Below, piece by piece: positions 1 through 8,646 of a DNA stretch of 64,000 bases. Under the pieces are notes generated by a model. That model did not search any database. It saw nothing but the letters and a program-made list of their open reading frames with translations, and had not been told where the DNA came from. Each line of letters starts with the position of its first letter. Position 1 is the stretch's first letter. Position numbers and translations under genes: made by a program. The stretch lies in assembly GCA_016288755.1 (NCBI GenBank), contig JAEELE010000096.1, positions 1 to 64,000 of the forward strand. Direction: 5' to 3'. The stretch is from Oscillospiraceae bacterium (lineage in GTDB: Bacteria > Bacillota > Clostridia > Oscillospirales > Ruminococcaceae).

Positions 1-54
1 AGGCGTACGGAATCGAAGCTGCGCCGGTTTCTGAAAAAGGAGGGTTGGCTGTGA
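1..54 (+). CDS. C-terminal end of a probable RNA polymerase sigma factor (partial)
   Basis: Frame 1 is open from the window edge to a TGA at 52-54 and ends in a basic tail with the core SKLRRFLKKEG. Tails of this kind close region 4 of many sigma-70 family proteins, which here would fit the membrane protein that follows. The TGA overlaps the GTG start of the next gene in a GTGA arrangement, a typical sign of translational coupling. Only 17 codons are visible, so the family call is an inference from the tail and the context. Confidence 0.4.
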   Translation, partial: RRTESKLRRFLKKEGWL

Positions 55-1592
55 GCGTCAAACAATTCCTGCGGATGATGCCGCAGATCGACCGGAAATA
101 TCTGGATGAAGCCTACCGCGTGACGGCGGGCAGAACGACCGACAAAACGAAACGGGGTGTGATCGTGAAAAAGGTGACGAAAATTGCAGCCGCGGCGGCG
201 CTGTGTGTCGGCGTGATCGCGGGCGGCACGGCAATGATTTGGAAACTGAACAGCGGCGGAAAGCCGGATGTTTCGCCGAATCCGCACGGGTCCGGCTATG
301 TCGGGAACTCGCCGGAAACGGTCAAATTTCATGCGAAGCTGACAAAGCAGCCCGCTGAGCCGAGCACGCAGGATGTGACATGGGCGGCGATCAACGCGGC
401 GCGCCTGCCGGGTCTGGATGCGATCGCTTATAACAAGGTCTACGAATCGAATATGCAGCTGACCCTTTCGGATAAGGGCAGATATTTCATCGGCACGCCC
501 TCGGAGGACAGCGAGCACAGCGGAATCTGCTACACCGACGCTGCGACCGGGAAGGCGCTCTATCTCTGCGCAAAGCCCGAGTGCCTGCACGACGGCAGCG
601 ACTACTGCCCGGCGACCAACAGCGACTACGAGTTCACCAATCTGATCTGGTATGACGGGATGCTCTATGCGACTGCGAACAAGTTCACGCACAGCAGCGA
701 TTCGCTGCGTCCGGTCGATGCCGTGCTGCTGCGCATTCAGCCCGACGGCACCGGCATGGACGAGATCGCCGTGCTCTGGGAGGGCGATTCGCTCGGCGAA
801 TGCGAGCTGATCGCCTACCGCGGCGCACTCTGGGTCACCGGCACGATGTTCGTATCCTTCGGGGAGGACCCGCGCTGGTCGGATGAAAAGCTGCAGCAGG
901 ACCCGACGCTGCTGGAGGGCTACAAGGAGCAGCATTACGGGGTCTGGCACTTTGACCTGAAGAGCGAAACGCTGACCGAGATCGTGAACGGTCTCAGCCG
1001 CAAATCCCCGGATTTCACCAATCTGCAGGCGGACGGCGACTATGTGTATGTGTACAGAAGCTACAGCGACGACCCGGCAAAGCCCGAAAACGGTCTGGCT
1101 GAGGGCATCTGGCAGATCGACGCGCGGACCGGCGTCATGACACGGATGAACTGTGTGCCGCTTGCGCCGAGCATGTTCATGACAGCGGGCGGAAAAATCC
1201 TCTGGGTCACGCGCACGGGCAGCGACACGCCGGACAGCTATGCGATGCACTGCACGGAAAACGGCGAGGAAACCGTTGTCAGCGTGCCGCGCGGCGACCG
1301 CTACAGCACAGACGGCGAATACCTGTTCATTGAGCGCGAAGCCGCAGAGCTCACCGTCTGCGATATGCAGGGCAATGTGCTGAAAACAGAGCGCTTTCTG
1401 GAGGGCGATCGCAGCGAGAATTACGCAAAGCGCTACGGCTGTGCGTGCATCAACGGCATGCTCTACTGCGCCTGTGCGTATGTGAAGAATCCCGGCAATG
1501 TTGACTGGAGCTTCCGCGCCGTGCCGCTGGCGGACTATATCAGCGGGAATGCCGGCTTCACCGAATTTTTACAGACAAAGCCGAAGGAATGA
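51..1592 (+). CDS. membrane-anchored extracellular protein, possible anti-sigma-like partner
   Basis: About 513 residues. A short basic cytoplasmic N-terminus (VKQFLRMMPQIDRKYLDEAYR) is followed by one hydrophobic segment near residues 43-64, then a long external region rich in aromatic and acidic repeats that reads like a beta-propeller. A cysteine cluster CAKPECLHDGSDYC lies near residues 175-190, similar to clusters in poorly characterised clostridial cell-surface proteins. The AAGGAGGG at 37-44 is correctly spaced for GTG 51, whereas a TTG at 45 touches it, so GTG 51 was chosen. Position after a probable sigma gene and before an ABC exporter suggests envelope sensing. That role is inferred; no catalytic motif is visible. 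Confidence 0.75.
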   Translation: MSVKQFLRMMPQIDRKYLDEAYRVTAGRTTDKTKRGVIVKKVTKIAAAAALCVGVIAGGTAMIWKLNSGGKPDVSPNPHGSGYVGNSPETVKFHAKLTKQPAEPSTQDVTWAAINAARLPGLDAIAYNKVYESNMQLTLSDKGRYFIGTPSEDSEHSGICYTDAATGKALYLCAKPECLHDGSDYCPATNSDYEFTNLIWYDGMLYATANKFTHSSDSLRPVDAVLLRIQPDGTGMDEIAVLWEGDSLGECELIAYRGALWVTGTMFVSFGEDPRWSDEKLQQDPTLLEGYKEQHYGVWHFDLKSETLTEIVNGLSRKSPDFTNLQADGDYVYVYRSYSDDPAKPENGLAEGIWQIDARTGVMTRMNCVPLAPSMFMTAGGKILWVTRTGSDTPDSYAMHCTENGEETVVSVPRGDRYSTDGEYLFIEREAAELTVCDMQGNVLKTERFLEGDRSENYAKRYGCACINGMLYCACAYVKNPGNVDWSFRAVPLADYISGNAGFTEFLQTKPKE

Positions 1593-1619
1593 GCACGACA
1601 GTACGGACGGAGGATGGAT

Positions 1620-2495
1620 ATGCACAAACTCGAACTCATCAACCTGACAAAGCAATACGGCGCGCACAAAGCGCTCGATGCGGTCACGGTCACGCTGTCG
1701 CCGGGCGTGACCGGGCTGCTCGGCGCAAACGGCGCGGGCAAATCGACGCTGATGAAGCTGATGACCGACAATCTCAGGCGCACCGCTGGCGAGATCCGCT
1801 ACGACGGCACCGACATCTTAAAGCTCGGTGCGAAATGGCGCGGCTGTGTGGGCTACACCCCGCAGCTGCAGTCGGTCTACGACGATTTTTCCGCGAAGGA
1901 GTTTCTCTATTACATGAGCGCCTTGAAGGGCATGAAGCGCCGGGACGCGAAGGCGCAGACCGAGGAGCTGCTCGCGCTGGTCAATCTCACCGCGGACGCG
2001 CACCGCAGGCTCGGGACCTTCTCGGGCGGGATGCGGCAGCGCGCGCTGCTGGCGGCATCGCTGCTGGGGCGTCCCGAGGTGCTGATCCTCGACGAGCCGA
2101 CCGCCGGGCTCGACCCCGACGAGCGCATCCGTCTGCGCAATTACATTGCGGAGCTCGCACAGGAGCGCATTGTGCTGCTCGCGACCCATGTCGTCAGCGA
2201 TATCGAGAGCATCGCGGGACAGGTCATGCTGCTGCACCGCGGGAAATGTCAGGCGTGCGATACCCCCGAGGCGCTCCGCAGACAGGCTGCGGGCAGAATC
2301 GGCGAATACCGCGGCAGCTATGAGGAAATCAAGGCATTGCAGGCAGAGCACCCCCGCGGCGAGCTGACCGTCCGCGGAGACAGCTTTGTGCTGCGCATTG
2401 CCGCCGACCCGCTGCCGGAGGGCTGCACGCCGGTCACGGAGATCGGGCTGGAGGACGTCTTCCGGCTGATGACGGGAGGAATGCAGGATGTATGA
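1620..2495 (+). CDS. ABC transporter ATP-binding protein
   Basis: A 291-residue ATPase subunit of an ABC-2 type exporter. Walker A GANGAGKST lies near residue 36, the ABC signature FSGGMRQR near residue 140, Walker B VLILDEPTAGLDP follows it, and the switch histidine is in LLATHVV. About 90 C-terminal residues beyond the core are typical of the drug/bacteriocin exporter class. ATG 1620 was preferred to ATG 1614 because GGACGGAGG ends at 1613, directly against the first. The 3' end overlaps the permease start by 8 bases, so the pair is almost certainly one transporter. The substrate cannot be told from the sequence. Confidence 0.92.
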   Translation: MHKLELINLTKQYGAHKALDAVTVTLSPGVTGLLGANGAGKSTLMKLMTDNLRRTAGEIRYDGTDILKLGAKWRGCVGYTPQLQSVYDDFSAKEFLYYMSALKGMKRRDAKAQTEELLALVNLTADAHRRLGTFSGGMRQRALLAASLLGRPEVLILDEPTAGLDPDERIRLRNYIAELAQERIVLLATHVVSDIESIAGQVMLLHRGKCQACDTPEALRRQAAGRIGEYRGSYEEIKALQAEHPRGELTVRGDSFVLRIAADPLPEGCTPVTEIGLEDVFRLMTGGMQDV

Positions 2496-4494
2496 GCTGC
2501 GGCGTATCTTCTTCGACCTGCGCAGATGGCTGATCCTGCTGCTGATCGCGGCGGTCAATCTCGCGCTGTTTGCGGGCTACTGCCGCACCGTGCCGGAGGT
2601 CACCGAGCAGGAGCAGGCTGCATACGAGACCTATCTGAACGGCGGCTATGCGGACTATCTCGAACGGGTCAGCGCGCAGTCGGACGAGCAGGCGCTGCTC
2701 GGCACGCTCCGTCCCGCGACCGATTTTGTGACGCGCAATCTGCAGCGCACCCGTGCCGATTACGCAAGGCTTGCAGGGACCGTCGTCACAGCCGGCGAAA
2801 ACCGCGGTCTGCGCGCGCTCTGTGATTTTCACATCACCGACTATCTGCTGCTGATCGCACCGATGCTGCTGGCGGTCTCCTTCGCGGCAGAGCGGCGCAC
2901 GGAGATCACCGCCATGCTGCGCACCGCGAAAAAGGGGCGCGTCCCGCTGACGCTCTGGCGCATGGCGGCGCTCGCGCTGCTCTCTGCGATCTCGGTCGCG
3001 GTGCTCTATGGCAGCGATCTGGTTTTCGCGCACGGCTTTTTCGGCGACCCGGGCTATGCGCGCACGATCCAGTCGTCGCCCGATTTTCAGCTCTGCGCAT
3101 ACCGCGTCACGGTCGGCGGCTATCTGCTGCGCACCGCGATCCTGAAGGCGTGCGCGGTCTGGCTGATCTCGGCGGCGGTCTGGCTGATCTGGGGGATGCT
3201 GCACACGCTGCCCGCAGCGATCGGCTCCGGTGTGCTGCTCGGCGCACAGTTTCTGTTCTGGCGGCTGATTTTGCCGACCTCCACGCGCAACCCGCTCAAA
3301 TTCTGCAATCTCTTTGCGATGCTCTCGCCCGAGACCTTCTTCCTGCGATACGCGAACCTCAATATCTTCGGGTCGCCGCGGGGCTTTCTTCCCGGCATGA
3401 TCACGGCGGGGACGGTGTTCGGCTTGCTCTGCACGGTGCTGCTCATTGTGCTGATCGGCATTTGCCGCCCGATGACGCTCGGTGCGGGCGCGGCTGCGGT
3501 CACTGACCGCATCGCGAAATTTCGCAGCAGGCATCTGCAAAGGCTCTCGCGCTTCGGCTATGAGGGGCGCAAGATCCTCATCTCCGAGGGCGGGGTTCTC
3601 GTGCTCGCCGCTGCCGGAATCTGGTGTGTCAGCCTTGTCCGCACCGTCGACGTGCAGCTGCCGCTCAACTACCGCATCGAGCAGCTCTACAACAGATTCG
3701 AGGGCGAGATCACGGAGGAAAAACGCGCAGACTGTCAGACGCAGATCGCGTGGTATGAAGGCGAGATCGACGAGCGCGAGAAAAAGATCGAGCGGCTGAT
3801 GGATTCCCCCGACCCGCCGCTGGACTGGATTCAGGCGATCCGCGACGAGATCGCAAATCTGCAGGAATGGCTCGATCTGTACCGGGCATTTGCAGACCGC
3901 ATGGACGCGCTGACGGCATACACGGCGGAAACAGGCTATGACGCATGGCTCGTGCGGCAGAACGGCTGGCAGACGCTCTTTACCGAGACTGCGCAGGTGC
4001 GGCGCTGCTGCATGGCGCTGCTGATCGTGACCGTATTTTTGTTTGCGCCGGTCATGGCGTATGAAAACCGCAGCGGGGCAGGACCGCTTCTGCGCAGCAC
4101 AAGGCACGGACGGGGCGGGCTGCTGCGCTGCAAGCTCCTCTGGACGGCGCTGCTCGTGCTGATCACCGCGGCAGGCTTTCACGCGGTCTATTTTGCCGCG
4201 CTGCAGAAAACGGGGATGCTCGTGCTGCCTGAGGCGCCGATGCATTCGGTCGATCTTCTGCGGTTTGTGCCGGTGCACTGCTCGCTGCGCACGGCGGCGG
4301 CGGGGCTGTATCTGCTGCGCTGGCTGGTGACGCTTGCGGCTGCTCTTGCTGTGCTGCTGATCAGCCGCTTCTCGAAGAATCCGCAGGCGGCGCTGCTGAC
4401 GGCGCTCTCCGTGCTGCTGCTGCCCGCCGCGCTTGCCGAGCTCGGTCTGCCGGTCCCCGACCCGGTCCGCTTGCTTGCCATCTCGGCGCAATAG
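2488..4494 (+). CDS. ABC-2 type permease, large membrane protein
   Basis: A 668-residue integral membrane protein with about ten hydrophobic segments in two blocks: one near the N-terminus and residues 100-350, the other in the last 170 residues. A charged soluble stretch at roughly residues 395-470, rich in Glu, Arg and Lys and probably coiled coil, separates them and should lie outside the membrane, as in exporter permeases with a large loop. The start overlaps the ATPase gene by 8 bases. The TAG stop at 4492-4494 is the first base triplet of an interspersed palindromic repeat, which also abuts the stop of the gene ending at 19753. Confidence 0.88.
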   Translation: MYELRRIFFDLRRWLILLLIAAVNLALFAGYCRTVPEVTEQEQAAYETYLNGGYADYLERVSAQSDEQALLGTLRPATDFVTRNLQRTRADYARLAGTVVTAGENRGLRALCDFHITDYLLLIAPMLLAVSFAAERRTEITAMLRTAKKGRVPLTLWRMAALALLSAISVAVLYGSDLVFAHGFFGDPGYARTIQSSPDFQLCAYRVTVGGYLLRTAILKACAVWLISAAVWLIWGMLHTLPAAIGSGVLLGAQFLFWRLILPTSTRNPLKFCNLFAMLSPETFFLRYANLNIFGSPRGFLPGMITAGTVFGLLCTVLLIVLIGICRPMTLGAGAAAVTDRIAKFRSRHLQRLSRFGYEGRKILISEGGVLVLAAAGIWCVSLVRTVDVQLPLNYRIEQLYNRFEGEITEEKRADCQTQIAWYEGEIDEREKKIERLMDSPDPPLDWIQAIRDEIANLQEWLDLYRAFADRMDALTAYTAETGYDAWLVRQNGWQTLFTETAQVRRCCMALLIVTVFLFAPVMAYENRSGAGPLLRSTRHGRGGLLRCKLLWTALLVLITAAGFHAVYFAALQKTGMLVLPEAPMHSVDLLRFVPVHCSLRTAAAGLYLLRWLVTLAAALAVLLISRFSKNPQAALLTALSVLLLPAALAELGLPVPDPVRLLAISAQ

Positions 4495-4685
4495 CCCGGA
4501 GCCCGGGCTGGCATTTCCCTCCGGGTGCATTTTCGCGGAGCCTCCCAGTTTCACACCATACACGGCGCTGGCGCGGCGGGGCAGCCCCCGCGGGCGTTTT
4601 GGCTTCGCGAGCCGTTTGGCATCTTCTCCCATGAAACGTCACTGCACGGCGCTGGCGCGCCTTCTTGGGGGTCAATGCTCCCAGT
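4495..4685 (+). repeat. interspersed palindromic element, forward copy
   Basis: The sequence starts directly after a TAG stop with CCCGGAGCCCGGGC, runs through CTCCGGG and CGCGGAGCCTCCCA, then a CACGGCGCTGGCGC block, and ends near CTTCTTGGGGG. The same ordered blocks recur near 16215, 19660 (inverted), 39274 (inverted) and 4775 (inverted). It is GC-rich and non-coding in appearance. It may act as a stable 3' end of the mRNA. Confidence 0.7.
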
Positions 4686-4691
4686 GGTAAA

Positions 4692-4726
4692 AAAGAAGAA
4701 AGAATAAAGAATAGAGAATAAAGAAT
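4692..4726 (+). repeat. heptanucleotide tandem repeat, unit AAAGAAT
   Basis: Five consecutive 7-bp units read AAAGAAG, AAAGAAT, AAAGAAT, AGAGAAT and AAAGAAT. The array lies between a forward and an inverted copy of the palindromic element. It is one of seven arrays in this window with the same 7-bp period but different unit sequences. Confidence 0.75.
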
Positions 4727-4774
4727 AATGGCGGTATCCGCTTCGCGGATGGATTTGAAATGCTTCGCCTTTTA

Positions 4775-4860
4775 ACAGCAGGGCACAATATGGGGAGCAT
4801 TGCCCCCCAAGAAGGCGCTTTAGCGCCGTGATCTTTCGCAAATTGGGAGCCTCCGCGCGC
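4775..4860 (-). repeat. interspersed palindromic element, inverted partial copy
   Basis: Read on the minus strand this carries GCGGAGGCTCCCA, a GCGCTAAAGCGCC block and CTTCTTGGGGGGCAATGC, the same order of blocks as the forward copy at 4495-4685. The two copies face each other across the AAAGAAT array. Confidence 0.6.
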
Positions 4861-4862
4861 GC

Positions 4863-4892
4863 TTGACAACGGCGGTGGAATTATGGTACAAT
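4863..4892 (+). promoter_or_regulatory. sigma-A type promoter for the TIR-like/TPR gene
   Basis: TTGACA at 4863-4868 and TACAAT at 4887-4892 are separated by 18 bp, with an extended TGG before the -10. The gene starts 46 bases further on. This indicates that the gene is a monocistronic unit with its own strong promoter. Confidence 0.75.
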
Positions 4893-4937
4893 ACAGACAG
4901 CAGAGAATGCTGAATCTGAAAAAACGGGGGTCGTATT

Positions 4938-6566
4938 ATGGCGAAAAAAGCATTTGTCATCATGCCGTATGACAAGCGGTTCAACCGTCTGTATTCCATC
5001 ATCATCGAGCACACGCTCAAGGACAAGGGCTATGAGTGCATCCGTCAGGATTTCAGCCCCGCCGGCGGCGTCATCATGGAGCAGGTGATCCAGAATATCG
5101 CAGAAGCGGATATCGCGATCGCGGACCTCTCCGGGTGGAACTGGAATGTCGCCTATGAGCTCGGCATCCGCCACAGCCTCAGCCGTTCCGGAACCATCCT
5201 CATGTGCGAGAATACCTATCAGGACAACCCGCCGTTTGACATCAAGCACCTGAGCATGCTGTTCTACGATCCCGACTGGCTCTCCAACGAGGGCGAGGAC
5301 AAGATCATCGCCGAGCTGATCAAGCTGATCGAATACCGCGAGCAGAATGCGGGCGTGCTGGATTCTCCGGTGCACTCCTGCTTCAAGCAGTTCCCCGACC
5401 GCCTGATCTCGCTGACCGAGACCTCCGCAGACGATCTGGGCGAACGCATCCATCAGCTCGAGGCGGAGAACGCACAGCTCCGCGACCGCATTGCACACGC
5501 GGGTCTGGGCGAAAAGAAGGCGGAAGCCGAGGACAGCTACGGCGCCTCCATCATGGCGGCGATCAACGACCGCATCTATTACAGCGATACTGCCGTTCAG
5601 CGGCTTCAGGAGCTCCAGCGCGCGGGCAATATCGAGGAATTCGGCAAATTCCTGACCGATGTGCTCGACCGCGGATTCCTCGATGAGATCGACTGCAGAA
5701 ATGTGTTCTTCCTCTGCGACCGCTTCGGCGCACCGGCGCTGACGCGCGTCTTCCTCGAATACGCGACCAAGCAGTACCCCGAAAACGAGGAGCTCAACAC
5801 CTTCCTTGCGGAGGAGCTCAGCAAGATGCCGAAGACCCGCGACAAGGCGGTCGTTCTGGCGAATGACATGGTCGGCGTCAGCCGCAAAAACGGCAAATAC
5901 GAGCTCTCGACCAAGCATGTCAACTACACGACGCTGGCATCCTTCTTCAATGTGTATCTGAAGCTGAAGATGTACGACGAAATTCTGAAGCTCGCGCCGC
6001 TGCTCTTCGAGGAGTATCAGACCGTCAAAATGCGCTGCCTGATCCAGCGGAATGTGCTCCGCGCGCACCTGAATCTGGAGCATCTTGAGCCGGCGAAGGA
6101 GGCTTGCAAGAAGCTGCTGAGGCTCGGTCCGCAGATGGAGGACAACTACCAGATGGCATATCAGTATTTCCTCACGATCGACCGCTACGACAAGGCGTAT
6201 GAGGCGATGGAGGACTGCATCCGCCTCAACCCGAAGGACGACAATTTCTATTACCGCATGGCGGGCATGATCTTCGACAGCAGCTGTGCGCGCACCTCCG
6301 TCGAGGACGCCCCGCACAAGGTCGACGATACGACGACCAAGCGCTGCGCAGTGCCGTTCATCCTGATCGCGCTGCAGAACGCAAACGGCGACAGCCGCAA
6401 GGTCCAGCGTGCGATCAACTTCCTGAACAAGAACGACTGTCAGGATGTCATCGACGCACTGAACAACAACTCGCCGCTCAATTATTCGTTCGATATGGTC
6501 GAATATGCGATGAGCAAGGAGATCGCACCGCTCTTTGACGACGAAGAGTCCGAAGCAGTATTCTGA
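4938..6566 (+). CDS. TIR/deoxyribosyltransferase-like N-terminal domain plus TPR-like helical protein
   Basis: A 542-residue soluble protein without signal peptide. Residues 1-135 contain FVIMPYD, an acidic IADLSG strand end and NVAYELGIRHS, the pattern of TIR-like domains related to nucleoside 2-deoxyribosyltransferases; the Glu of YELG occupies the position of the usual nucleophile in that fold. Residues about 165-190 look like a short coiled coil, and residues 200-540 are helical pairs resembling TPRs, including a DRYDKAYEAMEDCIRLNP-type repeat. The layout resembles DUF4071/TRAFs-binding-like proteins. It could be an NAD- or nucleotide-cleaving stress or defence effector, but no partner gene is adjacent and activity is inference. 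It has its own promoter and a downstream hairpin. Confidence 0.85.
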   Translation: MAKKAFVIMPYDKRFNRLYSIIIEHTLKDKGYECIRQDFSPAGGVIMEQVIQNIAEADIAIADLSGWNWNVAYELGIRHSLSRSGTILMCENTYQDNPPFDIKHLSMLFYDPDWLSNEGEDKIIAELIKLIEYREQNAGVLDSPVHSCFKQFPDRLISLTETSADDLGERIHQLEAENAQLRDRIAHAGLGEKKAEAEDSYGASIMAAINDRIYYSDTAVQRLQELQRAGNIEEFGKFLTDVLDRGFLDEIDCRNVFFLCDRFGAPALTRVFLEYATKQYPENEELNTFLAEELSKMPKTRDKAVVLANDMVGVSRKNGKYELSTKHVNYTTLASFFNVYLKLKMYDEILKLAPLLFEEYQTVKMRCLIQRNVLRAHLNLEHLEPAKEACKKLLRLGPQMEDNYQMAYQYFLTIDRYDKAYEAMEDCIRLNPKDDNFYYRMAGMIFDSSCARTSVEDAPHKVDDTTTKRCAVPFILIALQNANGDSRKVQRAINFLNKNDCQDVIDALNNNSPLNYSFDMVEYAMSKEIAPLFDDEESEAVF

Positions 6567-6575
6567 GACAGGAAA

Positions 6576-6608
6576 ACAGCCGGTACCCCGCGACGGGATA
6601 CCGGCTGT
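6576..6608. terminator. hairpin between convergent genes, probable bidirectional terminator
   Basis: A stem of about 15 bp (ACAGCCGGTA pairing with TACCGGCTGT) with a three-base loop lies between the stops of the TIR-like gene and gatB. The T-run is weak on the plus strand; TTTTCC follows it on the minus strand. The plus side continues with CAGTTTGTCGAAAAAG, a tail also seen beside the hairpins near 13160, 26430 and 36390. Confidence 0.7.
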
Positions 6609-6677
6609 CAGTTTGTCGAAAAAGGGTGTCTTGGGGCAACGCCCCCGCAAATATGCACAGACGCCCGCGGTTTCAGA

Positions 6678-8075
6678 TCACAGCTTCGCGAGCTTCTCTT
6701 TCAGAATCTGTGTTGCCTCCTGCGGGTTTGCCGAACCCTTCATGCGCTTCATGATCTGTCCCATCAGCGCCTTGATCGCGGCCTCCTTGCCTGCCTTGTA
6801 ATCCGCGACTGCCTTCGGGTTTGCCGCGATGACCTCATCGGCGACCGATTCCAGCAGCCCGGTATCCTGCACCTGCTCGAGCCCGAGCTCCTGCACCAGC
6901 GCCGGAATCTCCCTGCCGGTCTCGCGATAGGCTGCGAGCAGCTTTTCGGGCGCGGAGCGGCTGATCTTGCCGGAATCGACCAGATTTGCAAGCACTGCCC
7001 AAACCTCCGCGGGAATCTCCGCTGCCCTTGCGTCGGCGAGCATGAGGTTGGCAAGCAGCTTTTTCTGCTTCACCGATTCTGCCGCCGCCGAGAAGAGATT
7101 TGCAAGCGCCGGATTGTCGCAGAGCGTCTGTGCGGTGGCTGCCGGCAGACCGAATTCACCGGTGTATTTCGCAAGGCGCTCCTCGGGCAGATCGGGCAGC
7201 ATGGCGCGCAGCCGTGCATGATCCTCGTCCGTCAGAATGATCGGCACAAGGTCAGGGTCCGGGAAATAGCGGTAGTCGTTCGCATTTTCCTTGACGCGCA
7301 TCGTGTAGGTCTTGTCCTTCTCGGGGTCGTAGCGGCGGGTCTCCTGCAAAAGCGTATGACCAGCCTGTGTTTCGTCGATCTGGCGTGCCTTTTCGGCGTT
7401 GATCGCCCCGACGACGCTCTTGAGGCTGTTGAGGTTCTTGATCTCCGCGCGCGTGTAGAGGTTCGGGTCGCCGACGGGACGCACCGAGAGGTTGACGTCG
7501 CAGCGCATCGAGCCGAGCTCCATCTGGCAGTCGGAGACGCCGCACCAGCGCACGAGCTCGCGCAGCCGCTCGAGATATGCCTTTGCCTGTGCCGCCGTGC
7601 GGATATCGGGCTCGGAAACGATCTCGATCAGCGGGACGCCGCAGCGGTTGCAGTCGGCGCCGGAGCCGCTCTCGGTGTGCACCAGCTTGCCCGCGTCCTC
7701 CTCAATGTGGATGCGCGTGATGCCGATGCGCGATTTTTCGCCGTTGACCTCGATATCGACATAGCCGTGCTCGCAGAGCGGGTGGTCGAGCTGTGAGATC
7801 TGATATGCCTTCGGCAGATCAGGGTAGAAGTAGTTTTTGCGGTCCATTTTGGAGAAGTGTGCGATCTCGCAGCCCAGCATCATGCCCGCGCGCACCGCGA
7901 AATTCACGACCTCCTTATTGAGCACGGGCAGTGTGCCCGGCATGCCCATGCAGACCGGACAGCAGCGGGTGTTCGGGTCGCCGCCGTGATCTGCGGGGCA
8001 GTCGCAGAAGATTTTTGTTTTGGTGCGCAGCTCGATGTGCACCTCCAATCCGATCACGGATTCGTATTTTGCCAT
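6678..8075 (-). CDS. gatB: Asp-tRNA(Asn)/Glu-tRNA(Gln) amidotransferase subunit B
   Basis: A 465-residue GatB, the subunit that binds the misacylated tRNA and phosphorylates the acyl group in the GatCAB complex. It opens with YESVIGLEVHIEL, has the zinc-site cysteines of the CDCP and CCPVCMGMPGTLP region, and MDRKNYFYPDLPK. The C-terminus has the GatB/YqeY helical tail ending LKEKLAKL. The length is normal for the family. AAGGAG lies 7 bases before the ATG. It is the last gene of the gat cluster, separated from gatA by two small genes and a 180-bp gap holding a heptanucleotide repeat. Confidence 0.97.
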   Translation of the reverse strand: MAKYESVIGLEVHIELRTKTKIFCDCPADHGGDPNTRCCPVCMGMPGTLPVLNKEVVNFAVRAGMMLGCEIAHFSKMDRKNYFYPDLPKAYQISQLDHPLCEHGYVDIEVNGEKSRIGITRIHIEEDAGKLVHTESGSGADCNRCGVPLIEIVSEPDIRTAAQAKAYLERLRELVRWCGVSDCQMELGSMRCDVNLSVRPVGDPNLYTRAEIKNLNSLKSVVGAINAEKARQIDETQAGHTLLQETRRYDPEKDKTYTMRVKENANDYRYFPDPDLVPIILTDEDHARLRAMLPDLPEERLAKYTGEFGLPAATAQTLCDNPALANLFSAAAESVKQKKLLANLMLADARAAEIPAEVWAVLANLVDSGKISRSAPEKLLAAYRETGREIPALVQELGLEQVQDTGLLESVADEVIAANPKAVADYKAGKEAAIKALMGQIMKRMKGSANPQEATQILKEKLAKL

Positions 8076-8100
8076 AATCTAACTCCTTGCTGCTCTTTTC

Positions 8101-8131
8101 AATGCGGAATGCGGAATGCGGAATGCGGAAT
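8101..8131 (+). repeat. heptanucleotide tandem repeat, unit AATGCGG
   Basis: Four perfect AATGCGG units (8101-8128) are followed by a partial AAT. The array lies between the gatB start and the small gene ending at 8257. No gene was seen in 8132-8256. Confidence 0.8.
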
Positions 8132-8256
8132 CATCCGCACCCACAGCGCAAGCCACAGAGAGCATGTGATAAGCGTTCAGCGTTCAAACGGTCTGTTGAA
8201 CGTACCGATTTCTGTTCGGTTTTCTTCGGGGTCGGCAGTGCAGCGCAAAAAAGGGT

Positions 8257-8640
8257 TTATTTGTCAGCAGGGTTTTCCGGGCAGGTGCGCCCGATCGGCA
8301 GCACTTCGCCTGTTCCCTTTTGGTTAAAAAGCATTTTATCGCTGTCGGAATTCTCAGGTGCAAAGCAGATGAACGCGCCGTCCGGGTCCTCAATATAAAC
8401 CCTGCCGCATTCGGGGCACAGATACAGAACTCTGTGCTGCACGCAGCCCTGTTTTCCGGCGAGATTGTGCCGCAGGGTCATGCAGAGCGTTGCGCGGTCG
8501 GGGTCGGGCGATTCGATCAGACTGTCCGCCATATCCAGCAGCGGAAACCAGTCCTTGTCGGTGATCAGGTGTGCTTTCAAGTAGTGCCCGTCGGAGTTAT
8601 CGTGAAACGTATGCCCGCATTTGCATTTCAGCCATGACAC
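8257..8640 (-). CDS. hypothetical protein with two CxC/CxxC pairs, zinc-ribbon-like
   Basis: A 127-residue soluble protein of unknown family. An N-terminal CKCGHTFHD pair and a later CPECGRVYIEDPDGAF pair suggest a zinc-binding module. The middle is helical and acidic. The start is GTG at 8640; AAGGAG, located inside the end of the upstream gene, is 9 bases before it. It lies 6 bases after its neighbour, so the two are co-transcribed and probably coupled. The position between gatA and gatB may only mean shared transcription. Confidence 0.78.
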   Translation of the reverse strand: MSWLKCKCGHTFHDNSDGHYLKAHLITDKDWFPLLDMADSLIESPDPDRATLCMTLRHNLAGKQGCVQHRVLYLCPECGRVYIEDPDGAFICFAPENSDSDKMLFNQKGTGEVLPIGRTCPENPADK

Positions 8641-8646
8641 GGCAGC

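Noticed and set aside
2434..4632. Long minus-strand open frame opposite the ABC permease
   Set aside because: It mirrors the GC-rich codon pattern of the permease, has a low-complexity Arg/Gln composition and no ribosome-binding site. Similar shadows opposite the TIR-like gene, spoIVA, asnB, hydB and hydA were rejected for the same reason.
8087..8398. Plus-strand frame through the AATGCGG array
   Set aside because: It is built from the heptanucleotide repeat and the antisense of the Cys-pair gene, without start signals.
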